Shown here: positions 33,248 through 40,170 of the stretch, piece after piece
Numbering within the stretch: the stretch's first letter is position 1
Layout of the letters: every line of letters begins with the position of its first letter
Source: a virus
Length of the DNA stretch: 64,000 bases
Direction: 5' to 3' (one strand)
IMG/VR virus record: IMGVR_UViG_3300046464_000188
Location: 16,391-80,390 of that record
Translations under genes and position numbers: made by a program
Notes under the pieces: model-generated
The model's database searches: none
The model's input: the letters and a program-made list of their open reading frames with translations, nothing else
Told to the model about the DNA's origin: nothing

Positions 33248-33545
33248 TGATCTTCTCCAATTTATGTATAGGTATTCTTTTGTTATCTATATAACGCCAT
33301 ACTTTACCTCTACCGTTGCTTACTTGAAATATAGTTTCTCTATAACCTATACTTATAATAGTGGCTTTTTCTCCATCTAAATATACAATATCACCTGGCT
33401 CAAAACCTGGTTTCATTTTCCATCTGATACTTGCTATTAGATCGCCAACCAGTTCTTTAACCCATAACGCCACAAGAGCTGTAAGCCCTAGTGCTATAAT
33501 AGGTGCAAGAATGTTTGATAATTCAAGAGTTTGTTCGTCTAACAT
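33228..33545 (-). CDS. small MscS-like membrane protein
   Basis: 105 aa with one N-terminal membrane helix (LAPIIALGLTALVALWV) and an MscS-type beta domain (FEPGDIVYLDGEKATIISIG, then YRETIFQVSNG). Real MscS channels have three helices and about 280 residues, so this is a minimal version holding only the last helix and the beta domain. It may plug or alter host mechanosensitive channels, or stabilise the membrane during infection. It is the second gene of a minus-strand unit with the lipase. Confidence 0.68.
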   Translation of the reverse strand: MLDEQTLELSNILAPIIALGLTALVALWVKELVGDLIASIRWKMKPGFEPGDIVYLDGEKATIISIGYRETIFQVSNGRGKVWRYIDNKRIPIHKLEKIIEHPEK

Positions 33546-33553
33546 AAACGTAT

Positions 33554-33940
33554 TTATCTTTTAACTTTAGTTTTAACTTTTAATGAGGACATAGGCTCAT
33601 TTGTTTTAGGGTTTATACTGCATTCTTTTACACATACTTTAGGAGGATTATCGCTATTCCAGCCTGGATGCCATATATCATTATTGTAAAAATCAGACTC
33701 TAATATTTCGTCAAAGCTATATTTTTTTAAATTATTAAAATCTTGATCTTTGTTTACCTGTTTTACAAATCTTGGATCTTCTGTTAGTATTTTCACACTA
33801 GTACTTTCTGGTTCTCGTTGACTACGATCCCATTGGTTAGCAAAAAAACAGCAAGGCCATACTCTACCTTCAGGAGTTACTTCCCAACTTCTTATATTCT
33901 TTTTTTCGTTCCATACCATACATTTTATATTACATCTCAT
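33554..33940 (-). CDS. SPASM-like C-terminal part of a split radical-SAM protein
   Basis: 128 aa from ATG 33940, which shares ATGA with the stop of the upstream radical-SAM gene. Cysteines are clustered as in auxiliary Fe-S (SPASM/twitch) domains: MRCNIKCMVW, EVTPEGRVWPCC and KVCVKECSINP. No CxxxCxxC core is present. It is clearly the missing C-terminal half of the 33937-34560 protein. The reading frames differ by -1, so gene fission, a frameshift or translational coupling are all possible. Confidence 0.68.
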   Translation of the reverse strand: MRCNIKCMVWNEKKNIRSWEVTPEGRVWPCCFFANQWDRSQREPESTSVKILTEDPRFVKQVNKDQDFNNLKKYSFDEILESDFYNNDIWHPGWNSDNPPKVCVKECSINPKTNEPMSSLKVKTKVKR

Positions 33941-34560
33941 ATTGTTTCCAAAAGTTCCTGTGCTAAATTTGTATCTGATGGACTTATAAGACCCCATTTT
34001 CTTCTATTCCATTTAAATTTAATTTCGCATGGCATATCTTTTGCTATTTGATTTGCTAAAGGAATTTCAGTCCAGTTCCATGAAAATATAAGATATTCCC
34101 ATCTGCCTTTTCCACCATTTTGAAAATAACTTTTCATATTATCCATAGCACGATTCCAATCAACACCTTCTCTATATTTCCAATTGGTGTCATGATTTGC
34201 TCCATCTACACAAAATTGTATTGAAACTTTTTTTCCATACGTTTCTGCTATATGTTTGTACCAATTAGGTTTACGTAAAGCACCGTTGGTATAAATTTCT
34301 ATTCTTCTACAATGCGATATTCCTACTTTTATAAATTCGTCTATATCTGGATGCATACAAGGATCTCCATACTCTCCACAAAATTCTATTACATCTAATT
34401 CCTTGTTTTTGTTTTCAACAACATTTTTAAATAAATTAATGTCCATATGCTCTAGTTTTAATCCATCAATTGGTTTTCCTGTATCTATATTAGTACGAGC
34501 ACAAGATCTGCACCTTGCTTGGCAATAAGTTGTAAGAGCAAAATCAATAGAATGTTTCAT
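33937..34560 (-). CDS. radical-SAM core protein, split from its SPASM part
   Basis: 207 aa. The SAM cluster motif CxxxCxxC is TYCQARCRSCART near the N terminus; EFCGEYGDPCMHPD stands for the GGEP-like strand and IEIYTNGALRKP for the next beta strand. The core ends after the sixth strand (FKWNRRKWGLISP) and the frame closes at TGA 33937-33939, where the SPASM-like gene begins. It is one of four radical-SAM loci in this window. The start is ATG 34560. The substrate is unknown; SPASM enzymes often act on peptides or sugars. Confidence 0.8.
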   Translation of the reverse strand: MKHSIDFALTTYCQARCRSCARTNIDTGKPIDGLKLEHMDINLFKNVVENKNKELDVIEFCGEYGDPCMHPDIDEFIKVGISHCRRIEIYTNGALRKPNWYKHIAETYGKKVSIQFCVDGANHDTNWKYREGVDWNRAMDNMKSYFQNGGKGRWEYLIFSWNWTEIPLANQIAKDMPCEIKFKWNRRKWGLISPSDTNLAQELLETI

Positions 34561-34587
34561 AACACTAATATTTAGCTTAATTTCAAC

Positions 34588-34616
34588 TTGACACAGTAGA
34601 CAAAATGCCTTATAAT
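34588..34616 (+). promoter_or_regulatory. consensus sigma-70 promoter
   Basis: TTGACA (34588-34593), 17 bases, TATAAT (34611-34616): a perfect consensus in the divergent gap between the radical-SAM genes and the peroxiredoxin. Confidence 0.88.
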
Positions 34617-34668
34617 GATATTATATTTGGCACAAAGAAAGTGCTATTAACACGGAGTCATAATTATT

Positions 34669-35202
34669 ATGAAAGGTTTAAAATTACCCCACGTTGGATT
34701 TAGAGTAAGACAAGGTGACGAAGAAGCAGAACCAGGTACAGGATGTCCCATTGGTGGTGAATGGATTACTAAAACAACAGACGATTACTTCAAAGGTAAA
34801 CGTGTAGTGTTGTTTAGTCTACCAGGTGCATTTACCCCTACTTGTTCATCTGAACAATTACCAGGATTTGAAAGTAACTATGATTTAATTAAGTCTAAGG
34901 GAATTGATGAAGTATATTGTTGTAGTGTCAACGATAGCTTTGTAATGAATGCTTGGGCTGAAAAAATGCAAGTTAAAAACGTAAAAATGATTCCTGATGG
35001 ATCAGGAAATTTTACCAGATTTATGGGTATGCTTATTGGCAAAAATCATCTAGGATTTGGTAATAGAAGTTGGAGATATATGGCAGTAATTAACGACGGT
35101 GTTGTTGAAGCATGGTGGCAAGAACCAGGAATCAATAATGACGGAGAAGATGAAGATCCATATGGAGAAACTTCACCAGAAAACTTAATTAAAACTTTAT
35201 AA
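34669..35202 (+). CDS. peroxiredoxin, Prx5 type
   Basis: 177-aa thiol peroxidase. LFSLPGAFTPTCSSEQLPGF contains the peroxidatic Cys59 with the Pro/Thr/Arg environment of Prx5; FSVND-type (CCSVNDSFVMNAW) and MIPDGSGNFTRFMGM segments follow the family. It reduces H2O2 or organic peroxides with glutaredoxin or thioredoxin, so it fits the window's redox theme. It has a perfect promoter and a GGAG 11 bases before ATG. Confidence 0.92.
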   Translation: MKGLKLPHVGFRVRQGDEEAEPGTGCPIGGEWITKTTDDYFKGKRVVLFSLPGAFTPTCSSEQLPGFESNYDLIKSKGIDEVYCCSVNDSFVMNAWAEKMQVKNVKMIPDGSGNFTRFMGMLIGKNHLGFGNRSWRYMAVINDGVVEAWWQEPGINNDGEDEDPYGETSPENLIKTL

Positions 35203-35212
35203 AGAGAATAAA

Positions 35213-35713
35213 TTGAAAAAAATAAAAGATACATACGATAATTTTTTTAAATGGGTTAAAGGTACTGAGTTAGTAGAACTAACTGACATAGATGTTTCCG
35301 AAGATCCTGTAAGACCTGAATTAACACTTGAATGGAGATTAGATGCCTCAAGAAAAATTTATGGTTTAAAATACGAGGATGATGTAGAAGCAATAGTTTG
35401 TGTAGCATACACTAATGAAGTACCTATTACAGTTAGAGAAATGGACTATATGAGTCAGGTAGCCTGCCAGGATGGCCAACTTGGTTCTATTGCAATAGCC
35501 TATACAGTATGGTCAAGAAAAAGAGGAGCAGGTAAAGAAATCATTAATAAGCTATATGAGTTTTTACGTAGTGAAAGATTAGCAACAAAAAGGTTGGTAA
35601 CATTATCTCCACTTACACCAATGGCAACACATTTCCATATTAAGAATGGTGCCAAACAAATCAGCATAAACGATACAACACAAAACTTTGAGTATAAATT
35701 GGTTGACAATTAA
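35213..35713 (+). CDS. GNAT-family acetyltransferase-like protein
   Basis: 166 aa starting with TTG 35213 after AAAGAG. The motif-A region (IAIAYTVWSRKRGAGKEIIN) has the strand-loop-helix with R-x-x-G-x-G/K that binds acetyl-CoA, and THFHIKNGAKQI matches the last GNAT strand-helix. The acceptor is unknown; phages use such enzymes to modify host RNA polymerase or toxins. The tmRNA promoter lies in its last codons. Confidence 0.75.
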   Translation: MKKIKDTYDNFFKWVKGTELVELTDIDVSEDPVRPELTLEWRLDASRKIYGLKYEDDVEAIVCVAYTNEVPITVREMDYMSQVACQDGQLGSIAIAYTVWSRKRGAGKEIINKLYEFLRSERLATKRLVTLSPLTPMATHFHIKNGAKQISINDTTQNFEYKLVDN

Positions 35714-35730
35714 ACTTTTACGTGTATAAA
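35703..35730 (+). promoter_or_regulatory. sigma-70 promoter for tmRNA, overlapping a late-type box
   Basis: TTGACA (35703-35708), a 16-base spacer, TATAAA (35725-35730). The same place reads TATAAATA (35725-35732), the T4 late octamer, so tmRNA may be made both early and late. Confidence 0.8.
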
Positions 35731-35734
35731 TATA

Positions 35735-36066
35735 CATTGTGGACGTTGAAGCGACTTGAAGATATTATGGACCTCGGGGCAGTACCGAGCACCTCCACCA
35801 TAAAAGCATTGGAAAGAAAATGATAGTATTTGATTTACTTGGCTATGTGATACTGGCAAATTTTATTGCTAGTGCTTTTATGATGGGGGTGAACTAGGAT
35901 CGACAGGTATTGTATGGAAGTGGAGTTTACCGGGTGATTACGTTATTGATCAAACTTTATAAACGCAGAAGATAATTTTGCTATAGCGGCCTAATTTAGG
36001 CACGTAGGGGTGGGAACTACCTGGCAACAGAAGTGCCACTGAATTCTTTAGAACTCAGTACTACAA
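35735..36066 (+). ncRNA. ssrA: transfer-messenger RNA, circularly permuted two-piece type
   Basis: The acceptor piece comes first: a T-arm (CTCGG-GGCAGTA-CCGAG) and CACCTCC-A-CCA ending at 35800. An intervening segment follows (35801-35884), flanked by AAAAGCA and TGCTTTT that extend the stem. Then the coding piece starts at 35885 with GGGGGTG, which pairs with CACCTCC, and GAACTAGGATCGACAGG, the conserved tmRNA 5' region. The tag frame ends ...AEDNFAIAA-stop (GCA 35965, TAA 35992-35994); its first codon is uncertain. The order is the alphaproteobacterial form. The outer limits are approximate. The Ala-Ala end is the ClpXP degron. Confidence 0.9.
35820..35897 (+). CDS. possible microprotein nested in the tmRNA intervening segment
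   Basis: ATG 35820 stands five bases behind GGAAAG. The 25-residue product MIVFDLLGYVILANFIASAF plus MMGVN is a neat membrane helix and ends with the TAG inside the coding-piece 5' region. It covers almost exactly the segment cut out between the two RNA pieces. It may be chance, but ribosome site, start and hydrophobic helix coincide. Confidence 0.35.
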   Translation: MIVFDLLGYVILANFIASAFMMGVN

Positions 36067-36090
36067 AAAGATAAATTTCTTATCTTTATA
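36067..36090 (+). terminator. weak intrinsic terminator after tmRNA
   Basis: AAAGATAA (36067-36074) pairs with TTATCTTT (36080-36087), with A-run before and T after. It lies in the 5' leader of the outer-membrane protein gene, so some read-through is likely. Confidence 0.6.
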
Positions 36091-36104
36091 TCAAGGAAAT
36101 ATAT

Positions 36105-36698
36105 ATGAAATATATAATGACAGCGGCACTTGTCGCTTTTACATTTTCTACTGCTAACGCAGAAGATTATAACAACACATCAGTAACTATGGCCGCAGAA
36201 GGTCCTGCTTATGGTGTGGAACTATCAACTAATGATACTACAAGAAAAGTAAGTGTCTACAATACGAATGGCGCATTAGATCTAGGAGTACAATTAGTTG
36301 ACAACGGTACCAATACAGATTTTAATGTATCTGTTGGTAAAACCATCGATAGTAATATCGGAACCGCAGAATCACCATTAGCTACAGTTTATGCATCTGC
36401 AGAAGCTGAGTATAATTGGGGCGATAGTTTTACTAAAAACGAAATGCATTTTACTCCTAAAATTGGAGCTAAAAAAGCTATTGGCAACCTAACACCATTT
36501 GGTGAATTAGGCTATGGGTTCAAATCAATTGAAGGTGATTATCTTGATATTGATAGAACTACACCGTTTGCTGAAATTGGAACATCAGTTAGCTTAACTG
36601 ATAACACTTCATTGAAAGCATCTGTAACACAGTCAATGAACACTGATTGGGAAAAAACTGATCGTGAACTTGGACTAAAACTGACAGTTCAGTTTTAA
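36105..36698 (+). CDS. outer-membrane beta-barrel-like protein
   Basis: 197 aa. Signal peptide MKYIMTAALVAFTFSTANA with cleavage before EDY. The mature part consists of alternating amphipathic strands (for example ATVYASAEAEYNW, FTPKIGAKKAIG, TPFGELGYGF) and ends in LGLKLTVQF, whose final Phe with alternating residues is the classical outer-membrane insertion signal. It is small, about eight strands (OmpA/OmpX/porin-like size). It sits between tmRNA and a terminator. A phage-made surface barrel could block receptors or change permeability. Confidence 0.82.
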   Translation: MKYIMTAALVAFTFSTANAEDYNNTSVTMAAEGPAYGVELSTNDTTRKVSVYNTNGALDLGVQLVDNGTNTDFNVSVGKTIDSNIGTAESPLATVYASAEAEYNWGDSFTKNEMHFTPKIGAKKAIGNLTPFGELGYGFKSIEGDYLDIDRTTPFAEIGTSVSLTDNTSLKASVTQSMNTDWEKTDRELGLKLTVQF

Positions 36699-36709
36699 TT
36701 GATTAGGTT

Positions 36710-36743
36710 GCGGGTTATCCTTTAAACAAAAACCCGCATTTTT
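36710..36743 (+). terminator. intrinsic terminator
   Basis: GCGGGTT (36710-36716) pairs with AACCCGC (36731-36737), followed by ATTTTT. It ends the outer-membrane protein transcript. Confidence 0.82.
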
Positions 36744-36744
36744 C

Positions 36745-36752
36745 GATAAATA
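36745..36752 (+). promoter_or_regulatory. late promoter octamer
   Basis: GATAAATA directly after a terminator and 31 bases before the ATG of the Rieske-like gene: a clean unit boundary. Confidence 0.6.
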
Positions 36753-36783
36753 GATACACACAGATAGGCAGAGGAGATTCATT

Positions 36784-37863
36784 ATGCCGCCTAGAAATCA
36801 TAAAAATTGGTTAGCACAACCAAATGTTGAATATGTAAGTAGTGAAATATATTCAGATCAAAAAATATTCGAAGAAGAAATAAAACATATCTTTAGTAAA
36901 GTATGGGTACCAGTATGTCATTCAAGTGAGATGGACATGACAGGTTGCTATAGAACAACACAGATTGCATTTCAAAATGTAATTGTTATTAGATTTAGTA
37001 GTGGAATTGTTAGAGCATTTCATAATGAGAAAGTAACTAAAGTATCTGGTATGGATTTGTCACTTTGTTACCATGCATTATCTTGGAAAGAATTACCATG
37101 TGAAACAAAACATGGAGGAATGATATGGGTAACACTAGATACAGAAACAACAACGACAGTAGATGAATGGACTGCTGGTGCATTTGATTGTATCTCTGAT
37201 GCAATTGATACAGAAGAACTAGAAGTATTCCATTATCATAAAGCAATTATCCCGACAAATTATAAATTATGGCATGATACAAACAGTGAATTCTATCATG
37301 ACTTCATGCATTATTTTAATAGAGTAACCGGTTTCAACGATGAGTATTTTGCTAGAAAGAATATTCCCTTTGCAAACGGTCATGTAAACGTAAGTAGTTT
37401 TACAGTTAATTATACAGAATTTGATAAAGAAGGTGATAGAGGAGAATTAAGTTTTCCTAACTTACCACCAAATCAATGGTATATGGTAGATCTGTTTCCT
37501 GGATTCAATTTTAATTTGCGTGGTAGTGCATATCGTTCAGATAGTGTAACTCCACTAGGACCAAATAGTGTTCTTATTGAATTTAGAGGATATGGATTAA
37601 AGAAAGATACTCCAGAAGAGCGACAAACCCGTATTAAGCATCATAATACAATATGGGGTCCGTTTGGTAGAAACTTACATGAAGATTTAATAGGTGTAAC
37701 AGGACAAGGAACGTCAATGGCACCAGGTACTGAGAAAAGAAATATACTGCATGGTAGACATGAAAATGGTACTATACACGACGAAGTTGGTATGCGACAT
37801 TACTATGCAGAATGGGGGAAACACGTAAATTTGGATCCTTCTAACCCTATTATTAGTACTTGA
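36784..37863 (+). CDS. Rieske-oxygenase alpha-subunit-like protein with degenerate Rieske motif
   Basis: 359 aa. The fold follows ring-hydroxylating oxygenase alpha subunits (FSKVWVPVCHSSEM, VIVIRFSSGIVRAFHN). At the [2Fe-2S] site the first CxH is missing (FHNEKVTKV) and the second pair reads LCYHALSW instead of CPYHGW, so a normal Rieske cluster is improbable. The mononuclear iron site looks intact: NYKLWHDTNSEFYHDFMH has His172 and His176, with an Asp in FGRNLHEDL. It could be an iron protein fed by another electron donor, perhaps the FNR at 13566. Substrate unknown. ATG follows GAGGAGATT. Confidence 0.78.
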   Translation: MPPRNHKNWLAQPNVEYVSSEIYSDQKIFEEEIKHIFSKVWVPVCHSSEMDMTGCYRTTQIAFQNVIVIRFSSGIVRAFHNEKVTKVSGMDLSLCYHALSWKELPCETKHGGMIWVTLDTETTTTVDEWTAGAFDCISDAIDTEELEVFHYHKAIIPTNYKLWHDTNSEFYHDFMHYFNRVTGFNDEYFARKNIPFANGHVNVSSFTVNYTEFDKEGDRGELSFPNLPPNQWYMVDLFPGFNFNLRGSAYRSDSVTPLGPNSVLIEFRGYGLKKDTPEERQTRIKHHNTIWGPFGRNLHEDLIGVTGQGTSMAPGTEKRNILHGRHENGTIHDEVGMRHYYAEWGKHVNLDPSNPIIST

Positions 37864-37887
37864 CATTATTCTTAAATCTGTTAATAT
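37860..37887 (+). promoter_or_regulatory. sigma-70 promoter for tRNA genes
   Basis: TTGACA (37860-37865) with TAATAT (37882-37887), a 16-base spacer, overlapping the end of the oxygenase-like gene and ending 6 bases before tRNA-Arg. Confidence 0.7.
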
Positions 37888-37893
37888 GTAAGT

Positions 37894-37970
37894 GGACCAT
37901 TAGCTCAGCTGGATAGAGCGCCTGTCTACGGAACAGGAGGCCAGGAGTTCGAATCTCTTATGGTCCGCCA
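37894..37970 (+). tRNA. tRNA-Arg (anticodon ACG)
   Basis: 77 bases. The acceptor GGACCAT pairs with ATGGTCC; the anticodon loop CTACGGA lies between CCTGT and ACAGG; discriminator G and encoded CCA. An A34 would need deamination to inosine to read CGN codons. Confidence 0.94.
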
Positions 37971-37979
37971 AAAGTTTGT

Positions 37980-38053
37980 TGGCCCATGGTGAAATGGTAT
38001 CACACCGGTTTTTGGTACCGAGGTTTGAGGTTCGAGTCCTTGTGGGCCAGCCA
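37980..38053 (+). tRNA. tRNA-Gln (anticodon TTG)
   Basis: 74 bases. The acceptor TGGCCCA pairs with TGGGCCA; the loop TTTTGGT carries TTG; discriminator G and encoded CCA. The outermost anticodon-stem pair is a C-A mismatch (CCGGT against ACCGA). It lies 9 bases after tRNA-Arg. Confidence 0.92.
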
Positions 38054-38069
38054 GAAGATAAATAGATGA

Positions 38070-38474
38070 ATGAAACTGCTAGAGCATAAGCATATCATAA
38101 TAAGAGCGGAAGTACTTGATCCGCCACGTGCAGAAGAATCAACAAGTGAACAAGTAAAAACTCTGATCAACGATATTGGAATGAAAATTATGATGGGGCC
38201 ATTTGCGGCCAGATCTACAATAGAAGGTACTCAAGGATTAACAGTAGCAACAATAATAGAAACTTCACACATAGTATTACATACCTGGGATGAAGTATCT
38301 CCTGCACTAATGCAATTTGATGTTTATACGTGCAGTCATCTTGATACTGATATTGTATTTAAATGGCTAGAACAATATAAGCCAGTTAAAATAGATTACA
38401 AATATATTGATAGAGAGTTTAAATTAGATTTTAAACGTAAAAAGTTTAAACCTTTTGCCAAGGAAATAGTTTAG
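38070..38474 (+). CDS. S-adenosylmethionine decarboxylase (SpeD)-like protein
   Basis: 134 aa. The core THE-like strand TVATIIETSHIVLHTWDE, QFDVYTCSHLDTD and a final KIDYKYIDREF match prokaryotic SpeD in order and size. Normal SpeD self-cleaves at Glu-Ser in SESHxxxHT, creating a pyruvoyl group; here the residue before Ser is Thr (ETSH), so processing may differ. It would provide decarboxylated SAM for polyamine synthesis, useful for DNA packing. It overlaps the minus-strand gene by 29 bases at its 3' end. The start is ATG 38070. Confidence 0.78.
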   Translation: MKLLEHKHIIIRAEVLDPPRAEESTSEQVKTLINDIGMKIMMGPFAARSTIEGTQGLTVATIIETSHIVLHTWDEVSPALMQFDVYTCSHLDTDIVFKWLEQYKPVKIDYKYIDREFKLDFKRKKFKPFAKEIV

Positions 38475-39822
38475 GTAAGTGTGGAAAATTTGGATCTTCA
38501 TTAACTTCGTTAATATCAAAACCTCTAATAACAAATTTATCAGGATACTTTTTAAAGAAATCTAAATAATCATTTTCAATTTTTAGTCTAATATTTTTAC
38601 TATACAATATACTATTAATTTCATAGTTAAAAGCATTACTCACATCAACAAAAACTTTTTTATTAGGATCTTCATCCATTTCACTTTTTAGTTCATTTTT
38701 AAATTTAATTATTGACATTAAGTCTAGTACTCTAAATTTATGATTAAATGTTTTATAAGTTGTATTCCACCATTCTACAAAGTCTTCACCTAGTTCTTCT
38801 AAATACTCGTCATTAAAATGTAAGTGACTTTCACAAGCATATCTGCTACCAATAATAGGACTTTCTTTTTTATAGTCTTGTACAAACTTAGACCAATTTT
38901 TTCCATCCCAATTATTACTGACATACCATTGCATATGTACTGCAATAGGGTCAATATCATATGCAACAAGAGTTCCACCCTCTTGTAAATTATTAATATA
39001 TGCATTTGCTATTGGACTTAATCCACCACTAGTACTATAAACAGTTTTACATATATGATCTTTTTTTGTTGTTTCTAAACTTTCAGTATTTGCACAATAC
39101 CATCTTGCGTCCCATAAATCATGTCCTACTTGATATAATTTTTCATAATGGTCCATCATCTCACCGTACAGGTATTCTTTTCCATCTCTTAAATTATTAT
39201 CCCATATACCTACTTTTTTCTTCTGCTCCATAGCAACACGCAGTAAGTTATGTCCTTCCCATTTACCTTTTACTTGTACAGTTTCATCTGTGGCCCATAT
39301 TTCAGTGGGATTGTAAGTTTGACCTAGTTGTCCTAATGTAGTTTCAACTCTACCTACTTTTGGTGCAGTCCATTCTATACCATCTTCCTTATCGCCAAGA
39401 TCTGGTCTACCACTAGCAACCCACCATTCTAAATCAAGGAACAAACATTGAGGATGAATTTGCCACCATTTTTCTCCTCGGTCTAATACGTGTCCTACTA
39501 TAACACAATCTTTATATTGATTATCCCAATACTCTCTTGACTTTTCAATAAAATTACGTAGTATTATACCTTGTCTACATAGCAGTAATTTTTTAAATCC
39601 AGAATCATATGCAAGATTACATAATTTAACAAACTCGTCAGCCTGCACTTGTGGTATGCGTCTATACTTAAAGCTATAAAAATCAAGAAGGTTTTGAGTT
39701 ATACCTTGTGTAGCTAAATCTTTTATTCTATTGTTTAACAACCAGCCAATACCACAGTCTGCTGGTAGTTTATCAGCAGTATGTTCAAATTGCCAGTGTT
39801 TCTTGTGTTTAAATTGATCCAT
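38446..39822 (-). CDS. Rossmann-like protein, larger paralogue of the 16721 gene
   Basis: 458 aa from ATG 39822, eight bases after AAGGA; another ATG at 39846 precedes that site. Residues 100-170 (DCVIVGHVLDRGEKWWQIHP, QCLFLDLEWW) form a beta-rich part like a glycosyltransferase accessory domain. The C-terminal half has STSGGLSPIANAY, LVAYDIDPIAV, NNWDGKNWSKFV, VFVDVSNAFNYE and LPKLFPWQ, all shared in order with the plus-strand protein at 16721. The GGL...D-I-D part suggests a nucleotide or SAM-binding Rossmann fold. The reaction is unknown. Confidence 0.65.
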   Translation of the reverse strand: MDQFKHKKHWQFEHTADKLPADCGIGWLLNNRIKDLATQGITQNLLDFYSFKYRRIPQVQADEFVKLCNLAYDSGFKKLLLCRQGIILRNFIEKSREYWDNQYKDCVIVGHVLDRGEKWWQIHPQCLFLDLEWWVASGRPDLGDKEDGIEWTAPKVGRVETTLGQLGQTYNPTEIWATDETVQVKGKWEGHNLLRVAMEQKKKVGIWDNNLRDGKEYLYGEMMDHYEKLYQVGHDLWDARWYCANTESLETTKKDHICKTVYSTSGGLSPIANAYINNLQEGGTLVAYDIDPIAVHMQWYVSNNWDGKNWSKFVQDYKKESPIIGSRYACESHLHFNDEYLEELGEDFVEWWNTTYKTFNHKFRVLDLMSIIKFKNELKSEMDEDPNKKVFVDVSNAFNYEINSILYSKNIRLKIENDYLDFFKKYPDKFVIRGFDINEVNEDPNFPHLPKLFPWQKV

Positions 39823-39889
39823 ATTTTGTTGTCCTTTTATTAACATAGTACATTACTATTTATTATCTTTAATAAATCAAATTAAGTAG

Positions 39890-39918
39890 TTGACAACGAC
39901 TACTAATGATGTTATATT
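39890..39918 (+). promoter_or_regulatory. sigma-70 promoter
   Basis: TTGACA (39890-39895), 17 bases, TATATT (39913-39918), 28 bases before ATG 39947. Confidence 0.82.
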
Positions 39919-39946
39919 AATAACATTAATGAGAAGGAAAACGGAT

Positions 39947-40168
39947 ATGATTAATAGTAGACAAATAGTTGAAATACTAAACGAAGAGATTACCAAGAGC
40001 AAAGATATTGAAGATGTCCGTTTGGCACTACAGAAGGTAAAAGATAGAATTGAGTTTCTTGAAGAATTAGAATTTGTTCATCAGCATAAACAACCTGTGT
40101 ATGATGCAAAAGATTCAAAGGCTCAGAAAGAGACTGCAGAAAAAAAGTTTAACGAGTATTTTAAATAG
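39947..40168 (+). CDS. small coiled-coil protein, 73 aa
   Basis: ATG 39947 follows AAGGAAAACGG. The protein is helical and charged (QIVEILNEEITKSKDIEDVR then RIEFLEELEFVHQHK). An upstream in-frame start (39890) would lie in the promoter, so it is rejected. Strong promoter and small size suggest an early host-directed protein. Not recognised. Confidence 0.65.
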   Translation: MINSRQIVEILNEEITKSKDIEDVRLALQKVKDRIEFLEELEFVHQHKQPVYDAKDSKAQKETAEKKFNEYFK

Positions 40169-40170
40169 CC

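Noticed and set aside
36784-37863. Ordinary Rieske dioxygenase
   Set aside because: The CxH...CxxH cluster motif is not complete, so only a Rieske-oxygenase-like call is made.
38057-38064. GATAAATA as a late promoter for the SpeD-like gene
   Set aside because: It ends five bases before the ATG, so a transcript starting there would lack a leader and probably the start codon.
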